Source: Paracoccaceae bacterium (GTDB lineage Bacteria > Pseudomonadota > Alphaproteobacteria > Rhodobacterales > Rhodobacteraceae). From it: a DNA stretch of 59,570 nt. The DNA lies in contig JAGWVA010000018.1 of assembly GCA_028875855.1 (NCBI GenBank), forward strand, positions 1 to 59,570, written 5' to 3'. Shown piece after piece: positions 52,579 through 59,570 of this stretch (positions are counted from its first letter, which is position 1; every line of letters starts with the position of its first letter). The position numbers were made by a program, and so were the translations under genes. The notes below the pieces were generated by a model. The model worked only from the letters and a program-made list of their open reading frames with translations. It had not been told where the DNA came from and did no database searches.

Positions 52579-53427
52579 CTATCCTTTCGCGACCTTCAGA
52601 TCGCCATACATTCCCCATTCGGCCCAGGACCCGTCATAGACGGCATGGGTCCGGTGCCCGATCCGTTCCAGCGCGAGGTCCAGAACCGCCGCGGTGATCC
52701 CCGATCCGCAGGTGCTGATCGCAGGCTTCGCCAGATCGACCCCGGCGGCCACGAACGCCGCGCGCAGGGCATCGGGCGCCTTCATCGTGCCATCCGGGTT
52801 GAGCAGGTCCTGATAGAAGACGTTCTTCGACCCCGGGATATGGCCGGAGCGCAGCCCCTCGCGCGGTTCGGGCTGTTCGCCGCGGAACCGCCCCGGCGCG
52901 CGGGCGTCGATGATCTCCCAGTCGCCCAGCTTGGAGGCGGCGGCGACCTGCGTGACATCCTTCACCAGCCCTGCCTGCCGCTGCACCGTCATGTGGCGGT
53001 CGCGGATGACGGGCGGCATGTCCTCGACCGGGCGCCCTTCGGCCCGCCACTTGGGCAGACCGCCGTCCAGCACCGCGACATCAAGCTTGCCCATCAGGCG
53101 GAAGGTCCACCAGACGCGCGGCGCCGACAGGATGCCGGCCCCGTCATAGACCACGACCTGATGCCCGTCGCCCACCCCCATCGCCCGAAGCCGCGAGATG
53201 AACTTTTCCGCCGGAGGCGCCATGTGCGGCAGGGAGGACCGCTGGTCCGCGATCTCGTCGATGTCGAAGAAGCGCGCGCCGGGGATGTGGCAGGCAGCGT
53301 ATTCCGCCTTCGCGTCGCGCCCCATCTGCGGCAAATACCACGAGGCGTCGAGAAGCCGCAGATCGGGGTCCGCAAGATGGGCCGCCAGCCAGTCGGTTGA
53401 GACGAGTGTCCTCGGGTCGTCCTGCAT
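52579..53427 (-). CDS. sseA: 3-mercaptopyruvate/thiosulfate sulfurtransferase
   Basis: This is a double-rhodanese enzyme of 282 residues that moves sulfur from mercaptopyruvate to a thiol acceptor. The inactive N-terminal rhodanese domain holds LLDASWYLPQMGRD and CHIPGARFFDIDEI. The C-terminal domain has the active loop CGSGITA, whose CGSGxTA form indicates mercaptopyruvate preference over thiosulfate. The start (MQDDPRTLV) is chosen at the family N-terminus; the frame above is open but dissimilar. It is paired with an aminotransferase that could supply mercaptopyruvate from cysteine (inference). Confidence 0.93.
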   Translation of the reverse strand: MQDDPRTLVSTDWLAAHLADPDLRLLDASWYLPQMGRDAKAEYAACHIPGARFFDIDEIADQRSSLPHMAPPAEKFISRLRAMGVGDGHQVVVYDGAGILSAPRVWWTFRLMGKLDVAVLDGGLPKWRAEGRPVEDMPPVIRDRHMTVQRQAGLVKDVTQVAAASKLGDWEIIDARAPGRFRGEQPEPREGLRSGHIPGSKNVFYQDLLNPDGTMKAPDALRAAFVAAGVDLAKPAISTCGSGITAAVLDLALERIGHRTHAVYDGSWAEWGMYGDLKVAKG

Positions 53428-53501
53428 ATGCGCCTCCCGGTTTCGCCTGTCTGGCTTAGCCCTCCGTTGCCGGGCAGGCAAGACCGGCGGGGCCCGTGCC
53501 G

Positions 53502-53804
53502 CTACTTCCGCCAGGGGCGCGTCAGAAGGCCAAGCAGGATGGCGCACGCCGCCCCGGCCGTCAGCCCCGCACCGATCATCGCGCCAAGATGCCCGACGTC
53601 CATGATCGTGGTCTTGGTCCCGGGCATCAGCAGCCGCGCCAGCACGGCGCCGCCAACCCCGCCGCCGACCGCCCCAGCCGCCGTGATCAGGGTCGGGCCA
53701 AGCCGGCAATCCCGGGCCAGCAAGCAGCCGATGTTGCCGCCAGCCCCGCCCGCGAAGATGCTGATCACGATATATTCCACGACACCCACCCATGCGACCG
53801 ACAC
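53502..53804 (-). CDS. Small membrane protein resembling GlsB/YeaQ/YmgE
   Basis: This Gly/Ala-rich membrane protein of up to 100 residues has three hydrophobic segments (about 8-30, 37-60 and 70-93). The pattern IFAGGAGGNIGCLLARDC followed by glycine-repeat helices resembles the transglycosylase-associated GlsB family, whose function is unknown. The start is uncertain: the longest frame begins with GTG, and a GTG eight codons later (MEYIVISIF) gives a more usual N-terminus. It lies between sseA and smpB on the same strand. Confidence 0.55.
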   Translation of the reverse strand: MSVAWVGVVEYIVISIFAGGAGGNIGCLLARDCRLGPTLITAAGAVGGGVGGAVLARLLMPGTKTTIMDVGHLGAMIGAGLTAGAACAILLGLLTRPWRK

Positions 53805-53881
53805 ACCCCCCGCGCGTGATCCAGCGTCCCGGCGAGGTCTCTGCCTTCAACCGCAGATGGCTTGATGCGCCAAGGGGAATT

Positions 53882-54355
53882 TTAGCGGTTCTGTTTCAGA
53901 AGCCGGCTCTTTTGCCGGTTCCAGTCACGCTCGGCGCTGGTTTCGCGCTTGTCGGCCAGCTTCTTGCCCTTCGCGATGCCAAGCTTCAGCTTCACGATCC
54001 CGCGGTCGTTGAAATAAAGACGCAGCGGAACGATGGTCATGCCCTCGCGCGCGGTGGCCGACCAGAGCCGCGCCAGTTCCTTGCGCGAGACCAGAAGCTT
54101 GCGCTTGCGCCGTTCCTCGTGGCCCCAGGTCTTCGCCTCGCGGTAGGGGGCGATGTAGCCGTTGATGAGCCACAACTCCCCGTCCTCGACCGAGGCATAG
54201 CTTTCGCCGATGTTCGCACCGCCCTGCCGCAGCGATTTCACCTCGGACCCTTGCAGCACGATGCCGGCCTCGAGATCGCTCTCGATGGCGTAGTCGAACC
54301 TTGCGCGGCGGTTTTCGGCGATGAGCTTCGAATTGGGATCGGCGTGTTTGACCAT
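53882..54355 (-). CDS. smpB: SsrA-binding protein SmpB
   Basis: This binds tmRNA and carries it to stalled ribosomes, 157 residues, usual length. Family motifs: [21 protein letters not shown], the RNA-binding [21 protein letters not shown], and the C-terminal basic tail [20 protein letters not shown] that enters the ribosomal channel. The start is the ATG for [10 protein letters not shown]. The tmRNA gene (ssrA) is not in the window as far as I can see. Confidence 0.95.
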   Translation of the reverse strand: MVKHADPNSKLIAENRRARFDYAIESDLEAGIVLQGSEVKSLRQGGANIGESYASVEDGELWLINGYIAPYREAKTWGHEERRKRKLLVSRKELARLWSATAREGMTIVPLRLYFNDRGIVKLKLGIAKGKKLADKRETSAERDWNRQKSRLLKQNR

Positions 54356-54482
54356 GATCGCCCCGAGATAGGCGAGGCCGCCGGGCCTGTCCAGTCGGGG
54401 AGCCTTGGCTTTGGGCGCTTTGCCCCGATTTACCCTGTCTGCACGACCGTCTAGACTCTGGGCAACGGTCCGGGAGGGGGCA

Positions 54483-54995
54483 ATGTTCATCCAGATCTTG
54501 GTCGGGTCCTGCCTGATGCTGCTGTCGATCCTCGTCGCGGGGATCAGCTTCTGGCTGATGGAGGTGATGCTGCGCCGCGTGGGGCCATGGTTCATGCGCG
54601 AGCCGCATCAGCCGAAACTGATGTTCGCCCTTGCCCTCGCCGCGATCTGGAGCCTGTGGCTGGTGACCGCCGGTGTCTGGATCTGGGGCATTGCCTTCCG
54701 GCTGATGGGGCTGTTTCCGGACATGGAGCAGGCGGTTTACTTCGCGCTCGTCTCCTTCACCACGCTGGGCTACGGCGACGTGCTTCTGCCGAAGCAGTGG
54801 CAGCTCTTGGGCGGCATGGCGGCGGCGAACGGGATGCTGAACTTCGGGCTGCTGATCGCGGTGCTGGTCGATGCGCTGCGCCACGTCCGGATCGGCCAGA
54901 TCGAGGCGCGCCAGCGCCAGCACCCCCGGGCGGCGCGCGTGGATGCCTTGACGTCTGGCGGAAGGCCGGACAAGTCTGACGCCGGATCGCTTTGA
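54483..54995 (+). CDS. Potassium channel-like pore protein (ion_trans_2)
   Basis: This is an inner-membrane protein of 170 residues with a K+ selectivity filter TTLGYGDV (about residues 97-104). Hydrophobic segments at about 3-30, 44-70 and 112-132 with a re-entrant pore loop between the last two suggest one more helix than the minimal KcsA plan. The tail after 135 is basic and has no RCK domain. A ribosome site GGGAGGGGGCA precedes the ATG. It lies divergent from smpB, and its stop is 11 bp before the FAH-family gene. Confidence 0.8.
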   Translation: MFIQILVGSCLMLLSILVAGISFWLMEVMLRRVGPWFMREPHQPKLMFALALAAIWSLWLVTAGVWIWGIAFRLMGLFPDMEQAVYFALVSFTTLGYGDVLLPKQWQLLGGMAAANGMLNFGLLIAVLVDALRHVRIGQIEARQRQHPRAARVDALTSGGRPDKSDAGSL

Positions 54996-55006
54996 GGAGG
55001 ACGATG

Positions 55007-55852
55007 ATGAAGCTTTTGCGCTACGGCCCCAAGGGTGCCGAGAAACCGGGGATGCTGGATGCCGATGGCCAGATCCGCGACCTGTCGGGCGTCGTGGCCG
55101 ACATCGCGGGCGAGGTGCTGACGCCTGCGGGGCTGGCCCGCCTGGCCGGGATCGATCCTGCCAGCCTGCCGGTGGTTCCGGGGCCGGTGCGCTACGGCCC
55201 CTGCGTCGGGTCGGTGGGCAAGTTCCTGTGCATCGGGCTGAACTATTCCGACCACGCCGCCGAAACCGGCATGGCGATCCCGAAAGAGCCGATCCTGTTC
55301 ATGAAGGCCAACAGCGCGATCTGCGGGCCGGATGACGATGTGCTGATCCCGCGCGGATCGGAAAAGACCGACTGGGAGGTCGAGCTTGGCGTCGTCATCG
55401 GCAAGCGCGCGAAATACGTGACCGAGGCCGAGGCGCTGTCGCATGTCGCGGGCTATTGCGTGGTCAACGACGTGTCGGAACGCGCCTTCCAGGCCGAGCG
55501 CGGCGGCCAGTGGACCAAGGGCAAGAGCTGCGACACCTTCGGCCCGATCGGGCCGTGGCTGGTGACGGCGGACGAGGTGGCCGACCCGCAGGACATGTCG
55601 ATGTGGCTGAAGGTCAACGGCGAGACGCGGCAGGACGGATCGACCCGGACGATGATCTTCGGCGTGGCGCACCTCATCAGCTACCTGAGCCAGTTCATGT
55701 CGCTGGAACCCGGCGACGTCATCACCACCGGCACCCCGCCCGGCGTGGGTATGGGGATGAAGCCGCCGACCTACCTCAAGCCCGGCGACGTGGTCGAACT
55801 GGGGATCAAGGGCCTTGGTCAGCAGCGTCAGGTGATGAAGGCGGACGCCTGA
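55007..55852 (+). CDS. Fumarylacetoacetate hydrolase family protein
   Basis: This metal-dependent C-C hydrolase/decarboxylase/lyase family member has 281 residues. The N-terminal domain begins MKLLRYGPKGAEKPG; the catalytic fold holds CIGLNYSDHAAETGM, the metal glutamates and aspartate (WEVELGVVIGKRA, then VNDVSERAFQ), and the end TGTPPGVGMGM. Members with this N-terminus are often named ureidoglycolate lyase, but substrate is uncertain. GAGGAGG supports the second of two tandem ATGs. A GC-rich hairpin lies just after the stop. Confidence 0.9.
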   Translation: MKLLRYGPKGAEKPGMLDADGQIRDLSGVVADIAGEVLTPAGLARLAGIDPASLPVVPGPVRYGPCVGSVGKFLCIGLNYSDHAAETGMAIPKEPILFMKANSAICGPDDDVLIPRGSEKTDWEVELGVVIGKRAKYVTEAEALSHVAGYCVVNDVSERAFQAERGGQWTKGKSCDTFGPIGPWLVTADEVADPQDMSMWLKVNGETRQDGSTRTMIFGVAHLISYLSQFMSLEPGDVITTGTPPGVGMGMKPPTYLKPGDVVELGIKGLGQQRQVMKADA

Positions 55853-55862
55853 TCCCGTGCAC

Positions 55863-55890
55863 CGCGCGCCCGGACCGATCCGGGCGCGCG
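55863..55890. terminator. GC-rich hairpin between FAH gene and PCu(A)C gene
   Basis: A perfect 12-bp stem CGCGCGCCCGGA and complement with loop CCGA sits in the 48-bp gap between convergent genes. There is no T-run, so efficiency is unsure. Confidence 0.5.
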
Positions 55891-55900
55891 CTCCGGGGCG

Positions 55901-56401
55901 TCAGCCGCCGGACTTCATCTGCATCTTCATCTTGTCCATGATCCCGCCGTCGATGGTGAAATCCACCGTCACCTCGCCCGCGGTCTTGAAGATCAGCGTG
56001 ACGGGAACCGCCTCGCCCTTTGTCAGCTGCCGCTTCAGCCCCATCATCATGACGTGATAGCTGCCATGTTCCAGCTTGACCTCGCCATGCGCGGGGATCT
56101 TCAGCTCCGGGATCGGCAGCATCTTCGCAACGCCGTTGGCGTCCACCACGGTCCGGTGCACCTGAAGGGTGTCGGCAAAGGCGCCCTTGGCGCCGATCAG
56201 GTAGTCGGGGGCGTCCCCGGTGTTCCGGATCGTCATGAAGCCGCCGTCCGACATCTGGCCGGGCCGGGTCGCAGCGGCATGGGGGGCGATGATTTCAAGG
56301 CTGCCCGCCTTGAAGGTCTGGGCTTGGGCGGCGGGGATGGCCGTGGTCATGGCGGCGGTGGCCAGCGCAAGCGCGGCCACAAGGGTCTGTGAACGTTTCA
56401 T
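55901..56401 (-). CDS. Periplasmic copper chaperone PCu(A)C
   Basis: This periplasmic protein of 166 residues delivers Cu(I) to the CuA or CuB centre of terminal oxidases. The signal peptide ends AAQAQ. The Cu site is visible: His in LQVHRTVVD, Met in VAKMLPIPE, and HVMMMG at the conserved HxM. The C-terminus has an extra Met-rich MDKMKMQMKSGG. The start is an ATG with GGAGAGAC upstream. It neighbours a small secreted protein that may belong to the same copper unit. Confidence 0.92.
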   Translation of the reverse strand: MKRSQTLVAALALATAAMTTAIPAAQAQTFKAGSLEIIAPHAAATRPGQMSDGGFMTIRNTGDAPDYLIGAKGAFADTLQVHRTVVDANGVAKMLPIPELKIPAHGEVKLEHGSYHVMMMGLKRQLTKGEAVPVTLIFKTAGEVTVDFTIDGGIMDKMKMQMKSGG

Positions 56402-56465
56402 CTGTCTCTCCGGTGATGCGATAGGGCCCGGTCGCGGTGCGACAGGCCGGTCTTTCAGGGGCGCA

Positions 56466-56819
56466 TCAGGCGACAGGCGGGCCGCGCACGCCATGGGCGG
56501 GATCGCGCGGGGCAAGCGGCGCCAGCACAAGCGCGGCAAGGCGGGGCGCGCGGGATAGCCGCCAGCCCATAGGACGAGGCAGACGGACCGGGGACGGCAG
56601 GACGGCCGGACCGGTCAGCGTGCCGTCGCAGGGGATGCCCCGATGCTCTGCCCCGCCCGAGCACAGATCGCCCAGCGTCCCGCCGGTCTGCAACCAGGCC
56701 AGCAGCGCGGGATCGGTGATCGGGCGGGAATAACGATAGGCAAAGCCCTGCGCCGCGCTTCCCAGCACGAGCATCAGGGTCAGCAAAAGCCCCGTCAGAT
56801 TGACCCGAATATTACGCAT
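56466..56819 (-). CDS. Small secreted hypothetical protein (DUF2946-like)
   Basis: This 117-residue protein of unknown function has a signal peptide (LTLMLVLGSAAQGFAYR) or membrane anchor, two cysteines (DLCSGG and IPCDGT) and a Pro/Arg-rich C-terminal half. DUF2946 proteins, often found by copper genes, have a comparable size and cysteines, but the resemblance is weak. The start MRNIRVNLTG is chosen over an ATG 8 codons upstream. The pair with the copper chaperone, 64 bp apart and co-directional, is the only hint of function. Confidence 0.55.
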   Translation of the reverse strand: MRNIRVNLTGLLLTLMLVLGSAAQGFAYRYSRPITDPALLAWLQTGGTLGDLCSGGAEHRGIPCDGTLTGPAVLPSPVRLPRPMGWRLSRAPRLAALVLAPLAPRDPAHGVRGPPVA

Positions 56820-56874
56820 GGCCCCCCGTTCCGACGACACCATAGGGCGGGGCTCACGCGCCGGGCAAGAGCGT

Positions 56875-58350
56875 TCAGGCGCTCAGCGTCCGGCGCACGG
56901 CATCCTTCCATGCGGCATAACGCGCCTCGCGCAGGCTGGGGTCCATCGCGGGGGTGAAGCGCCGTTCCAGTGCCCAGGTCTTGGCAAAGCCCGCCTGATC
57001 GGGGCAGACGCCCGCCTTCATGCCGGCAAGCCACGCGGCACCAAGCGCCGTCGTCTCGCGCACCTCGGGCCGGTCCACGGGCGCGCCAAGGATGTCGGAC
57101 AGGAACTGCATCGTCCAGTCGCTGGCCGTCATGCCGCCATCCACGCGCAGGGTTTCGGTGGCGTTCCCCATGTCGGCCGAGATCGCCTCCATCAGGTCGC
57201 GGGTCTGGAAGCCCACGCTTTCCAGTGCCGCGCGGGCCAGCTCCGCCGGACCGGTCGCGCGCGTCAGGCCGAAGATCGCGCCCCGGGCACGGGCGTCCCA
57301 ATAGGGCGCGCCAAGGCCGGTGAAGGCGGGGACCATGATGACCTCCTGATGCGGATCAGCACTGGCGGCCAGCGGGCCGGTTTCCGCCGCCGAGCCGATC
57401 AGGTGCAGCCCGTCGCGCAGCCATTGCACAACGGCACCGGCGACGAAGATCGACCCTTCCAGCGCATAGGTCGGCTTGCCGTCCAGTTGATAGGCGATGG
57501 TGGACAGCAGCCGGTGATCGGACAGCACCATCCGCTCGCCCGTGTTGGCCAGCGCGAAACAGCCGGTGCCATAGGTCGATTTCACCATGCCGGGCGCAAA
57601 GCAGGCCTGCCCCACCGTCGCCGCCTGCTGGTCGCCCGCTACGCCCCGGATCGGGATCTCGCCCCCGAAAAGCGTCGTCGTGCCGAAGTCGGCCGCGCAG
57701 TCGCGCACCTCGGGCAGCACCGAGGCAGGGATGTCGAAAAGGGACAGGATCTCATCCGACCACGCGCCCTTGCGGATGTCATACAGCATCGTCCGCGCGG
57801 CATTGGTCGCGTCGGTCGCATGGACCCGGCCTTCGGTCAGCTTCCAGATCAGGTAGCTGTCCACCGTTCCGAAGGCGAGCTCGCCCTTCTTCGCCCGGTC
57901 GCGCGCCCCTTCGACATGATCCAGAAGCCACGCCAGTTTCGTGGCCGAGAAATAGGGATCGAGCAGCAGCCCCGTCACCTTGCGGATCAGACCTTCGTGC
58001 CCGGCGGCACGCAATTTCTCACAGGTTTCCGCAGTGCGCCGGTCCTGCCAGACGATCGCGTTGTGCAGCGCCTCGCCCGTGCGGCGGTCCCACAGCAGGG
58101 TGGTTTCGCGCTGGTTGGTGATGCCGATCGCGGCGATGTCCTTCGCCGTGACGGAAGCCCCCGCCATCGCCTTGCGGATGCTGCCTTCCGTCGAAGACCA
58201 GATATCCGCCGGATCATGTTCGACCCAGCCGGATCGCGGGAAGTGCTGGGGGAATTCCGCCTGCGCGATGGCGTTGACCCTGAGCCCTGCGTCAAACAGG
58301 ATGGCCCGGCTCGAGGTCGTTCCCTGGTCGATGGCAAGGATGAACGTCAT
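56875..58350 (-). CDS. glpK: Glycerol kinase
   Basis: This phosphorylates glycerol to sn-glycerol-3-phosphate, 491 residues. The first FGGY-kinase domain begins [17 protein letters not shown]; substrate residues are in the VGEHDPADI-equivalent [10 protein letters not shown] and [10 protein letters not shown]; the second ATP domain has [13 protein letters not shown] and the glycine-rich [11 protein letters not shown]. The signature DGGMTASDW is present. It begins in a 4-base overlap with the glpD stop, so the two are coupled. It acts before GlpD in glycerol use. Confidence 0.96.
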   Translation of the reverse strand: MTFILAIDQGTTSSRAILFDAGLRVNAIAQAEFPQHFPRSGWVEHDPADIWSSTEGSIRKAMAGASVTAKDIAAIGITNQRETTLLWDRRTGEALHNAIVWQDRRTAETCEKLRAAGHEGLIRKVTGLLLDPYFSATKLAWLLDHVEGARDRAKKGELAFGTVDSYLIWKLTEGRVHATDATNAARTMLYDIRKGAWSDEILSLFDIPASVLPEVRDCAADFGTTTLFGGEIPIRGVAGDQQAATVGQACFAPGMVKSTYGTGCFALANTGERMVLSDHRLLSTIAYQLDGKPTYALEGSIFVAGAVVQWLRDGLHLIGSAAETGPLAASADPHQEVIMVPAFTGLGAPYWDARARGAIFGLTRATGPAELARAALESVGFQTRDLMEAISADMGNATETLRVDGGMTASDWTMQFLSDILGAPVDRPEVRETTALGAAWLAGMKAGVCPDQAGFAKTWALERRFTPAMDPSLREARYAAWKDAVRRTLSA

Positions 58351-59570
58351 GCGCGGGCCTCCCCTTTCATCCAGTCGTCAAGCGCTGCGATTTCCCCGGC
58401 CGTCAGCCTAAGGCCCAGCTTCGAGCGGCGCCAGACCACATCCTCGGCAGTGCGGGCGTATTCCTTCTGCATCAGCCAGCGGATCTCGGCCGCCGTCAGG
58501 GTCGCGCCGAAGCCTTGGCCAAGGTCGTCGAGCGTCTTCGCCCCGCCAAGGATGGCGCGCGCCTCGGTGCCATAGGCGCGGGCCAGACGGCGGGCGTGGA
58601 ATTGGGTGAGGAAGGGGTAATCCTTCGCCAGCCCCTCGACCAGCGCATCGAAGCCCAGCACGGGGAAATCCCCACCGGGCAGGGCCTTTCCGGCCGTCCA
58701 AGGCCCGGAAGCCTTGGGAAAGAACGGCACGATCTTCTCCAACGCGTGTTCGGCCAGCCGTCGATAGGTGGTGATCTTTCCGCCGAAGACATTCAGGAGC
58801 GGCGCACCCTTGTCGTCAAGCGACAGCACATAGTCCCGCGTCGCCGCCGTCGCCGATTTCGCCCCGTCGTCGTAAAGCGGCCGGACCCCGGAATAGGTCC
58901 AGACGATATCGTCGCGCGTCACCGGCCTTGCGAAATATTCCGAGGCGAAGGCGCAGAGGTAATCCTGTTCCTCGGGCGTGCAGACCGCCGTGCCCGGGGC
59001 GCCATTGTGATCCTTGTCGGTGGTGCCGATCAGGGTGAAATCGCCCTCGTAGGGAATGGCGAAGATGATGCGCCCGTCCGCGCCCTGAAAGAAATAGCAG
59101 CGGTCGTGATCGAAGAGCTTCTTCGTCACGATATGGCTGCCCCGCACCAGCCGCACGCCTTCGGTCGAATTGATGCCAAGGGTGCCCGTGATGATCTCCC
59201 CCACCCAGGGCCCGCCCGCATTGACCAGCGCGCGGGCGGTGTGGGTTTCCTGCTGCCCGTCGCGCTCGACCGTGACGTGCCACAGGTCCTTGTCCCGCCG
59301 CGCGCCGGTGACGCGGGCGCGCGTCAGGATCGTCGCCCCGCGCGCCTCGGCATCGCGGGCGTTCAGCACCACAAGGCGGGAATCCTCCACCCAGCAATCG
59401 GAATATTCGAAGGCGCGCCTGAACTCCGGCTTCAGCGCGCGGCCCGCCGCATCGCGGGTCAGGTCGAGCGTCTTCGTCCCCGGCAGGATCTTCCGCCCGC
59501 CAAGGTGGTCGTAGATGAACAGCCCCAGCCGGATCAGCCAGCCGGGCCGCATGCCCCGATGCAGCGGCAG
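58347..59570 (-). CDS. glpD: Aerobic glycerol-3-phosphate dehydrogenase (5' end outside window)
   Basis: This membrane-associated FAD enzyme oxidises glycerol-3-phosphate to dihydroxyacetone phosphate and reduces ubiquinone. The visible 407 codons lack about the first 100 residues, including the FAD GxGxxG motif. Present are the family segments [35 protein letters not shown], the catalytic region SGVRPLYDD, and the domain ending [13 protein letters not shown]. The C-terminal DAO_C domain is complete. The electrons probably feed the quinol oxidase encoded in this window. It is upstream of glpK on the same strand. Confidence 0.95.
   Translation of the reverse strand: MPLHRGMRPGWLIRLGLFIYDHLGGRKILPGTKTLDLTRDAAGRALKPEFRRAFEYSDCWVEDSRLVVLNARDAEARGATILTRARVTGARRDKDLWHVTVERDGQQETHTARALVNAGGPWVGEIITGTLGINSTEGVRLVRGSHIVTKKLFDHDRCYFFQGADGRIIFAIPYEGDFTLIGTTDKDHNGAPGTAVCTPEEQDYLCAFASEYFARPVTRDDIVWTYSGVRPLYDDGAKSATAATRDYVLSLDDKGAPLLNVFGGKITTYRRLAEHALEKIVPFFPKASGPWTAGKALPGGDFPVLGFDALVEGLAKDYPFLTQFHARRLARAYGTEARAILGGAKTLDDLGQGFGATLTAAEIRWLMQKEYARTAEDVVWRRSKLGLRLTAGEIAALDDWMKGEARA

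Noticed and set aside
1-59570. tRNA, rRNA, CRISPR array, insertion sequence or prophage
   Set aside because: Reading the gaps showed no cloverleaf-like or spacer-repeat structure, no transposase or integrase, and no flanking direct repeats.

Overview
The window is a gene-dense, GC-rich stretch whose gene content and protein styles point to an alphaproteobacterium of the order Rhodobacterales (Rhodobacter/Paracoccus-like). The clues are an XrtD-type exosortase fused to EpsI, an RcGTA-type spike base protein, a cyoABCD quinol oxidase preceded by an FnrL-like box, CtrA-type TTAA-N7-TTAA sites, alphaproteobacterial ParC and SMC sequences, and a GC-rich extragenic element that I recall from this order. 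The genus cannot be fixed from the sequence alone. I saw no tRNA, rRNA, insertion sequence, prophage block or CRISPR array.

Layout. 1-5498 (minus): dppABCDF dipeptide-type ABC importer, with dppF cut by the left edge. 5720-6781 (minus): an FAD amine oxidase. 6894-13068: first exopolysaccharide/exosortase block, consisting of a strong promoter, Wza-like export protein, outer-membrane barrel, exosortase-EpsI fusion, rhomboid protease, a GT4 glycosyltransferase on the opposite strand, and a lone RcGTA-type spike base protein. 13069-19042: housekeeping genes parC, an SDR, a HIG1 protein, cobalamin adenosyltransferase and etfBA. 19141-26215: second exopolysaccharide block, with a divergent 471-bp control region between an ATPase/Wzc-like/tyrosine-kinase-like operon and a sugar transferase followed by a TPR lipoprotein. 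26301-31056 (minus): a Pal-like lipoprotein and cyoABCD. 31475-37495 (minus): smc, a HAD phosphatase, rsmD and an FAD reductase, followed by a plus-strand peroxiredoxin. 38126-45472 (minus): MscS channel, PhhB, GST, DUF482 acetyltransferase, GDPD, RidA and a type I secretion ABC/adaptor pair. 45623-51210: mlaA-mlaC, a class A PBP (minus), glnK-amtB. 51394-59570: aminotransferase, sulfurtransferase, small membrane protein, smpB, K+-channel-like protein, FAH-family enzyme, PCu(A)C copper chaperone, a small secreted protein, and glpK-glpD, with glpD cut by the right edge.

How the genes work together. The two surface-polysaccharide blocks together make one nearly complete envelope system: priming sugar transferase, glycosyltransferase, Wzc-like co-polymerase with kinase-like partner and AAA ATPase, periplasmic TPR lipoprotein, export protein, barrel and exosortase. 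I saw no exosortase substrate with a recognisable sorting tail, and no flippase or polymerase. Two perfect CtrA-type boxes with the same extended core lie in the window. One is upstream of the priming sugar transferase and the other is upstream of the gene-transfer-agent-type spike base gene. This suggests (inference) that the same cell-cycle/GTA regulator controls both a GTA surface component and a polysaccharide of the kind that serves as GTA receptor in R. capsulatus. Other control signals read directly from the sequence are a 22-bp phased triple repeat in the divergent EPS promoter, a 21-bp palindrome before the SDR gene, a 16-bp palindrome and FnrL-like box before cyoA, a consensus DnaA box before smc, and an 11-bp phased repeat before glnK.
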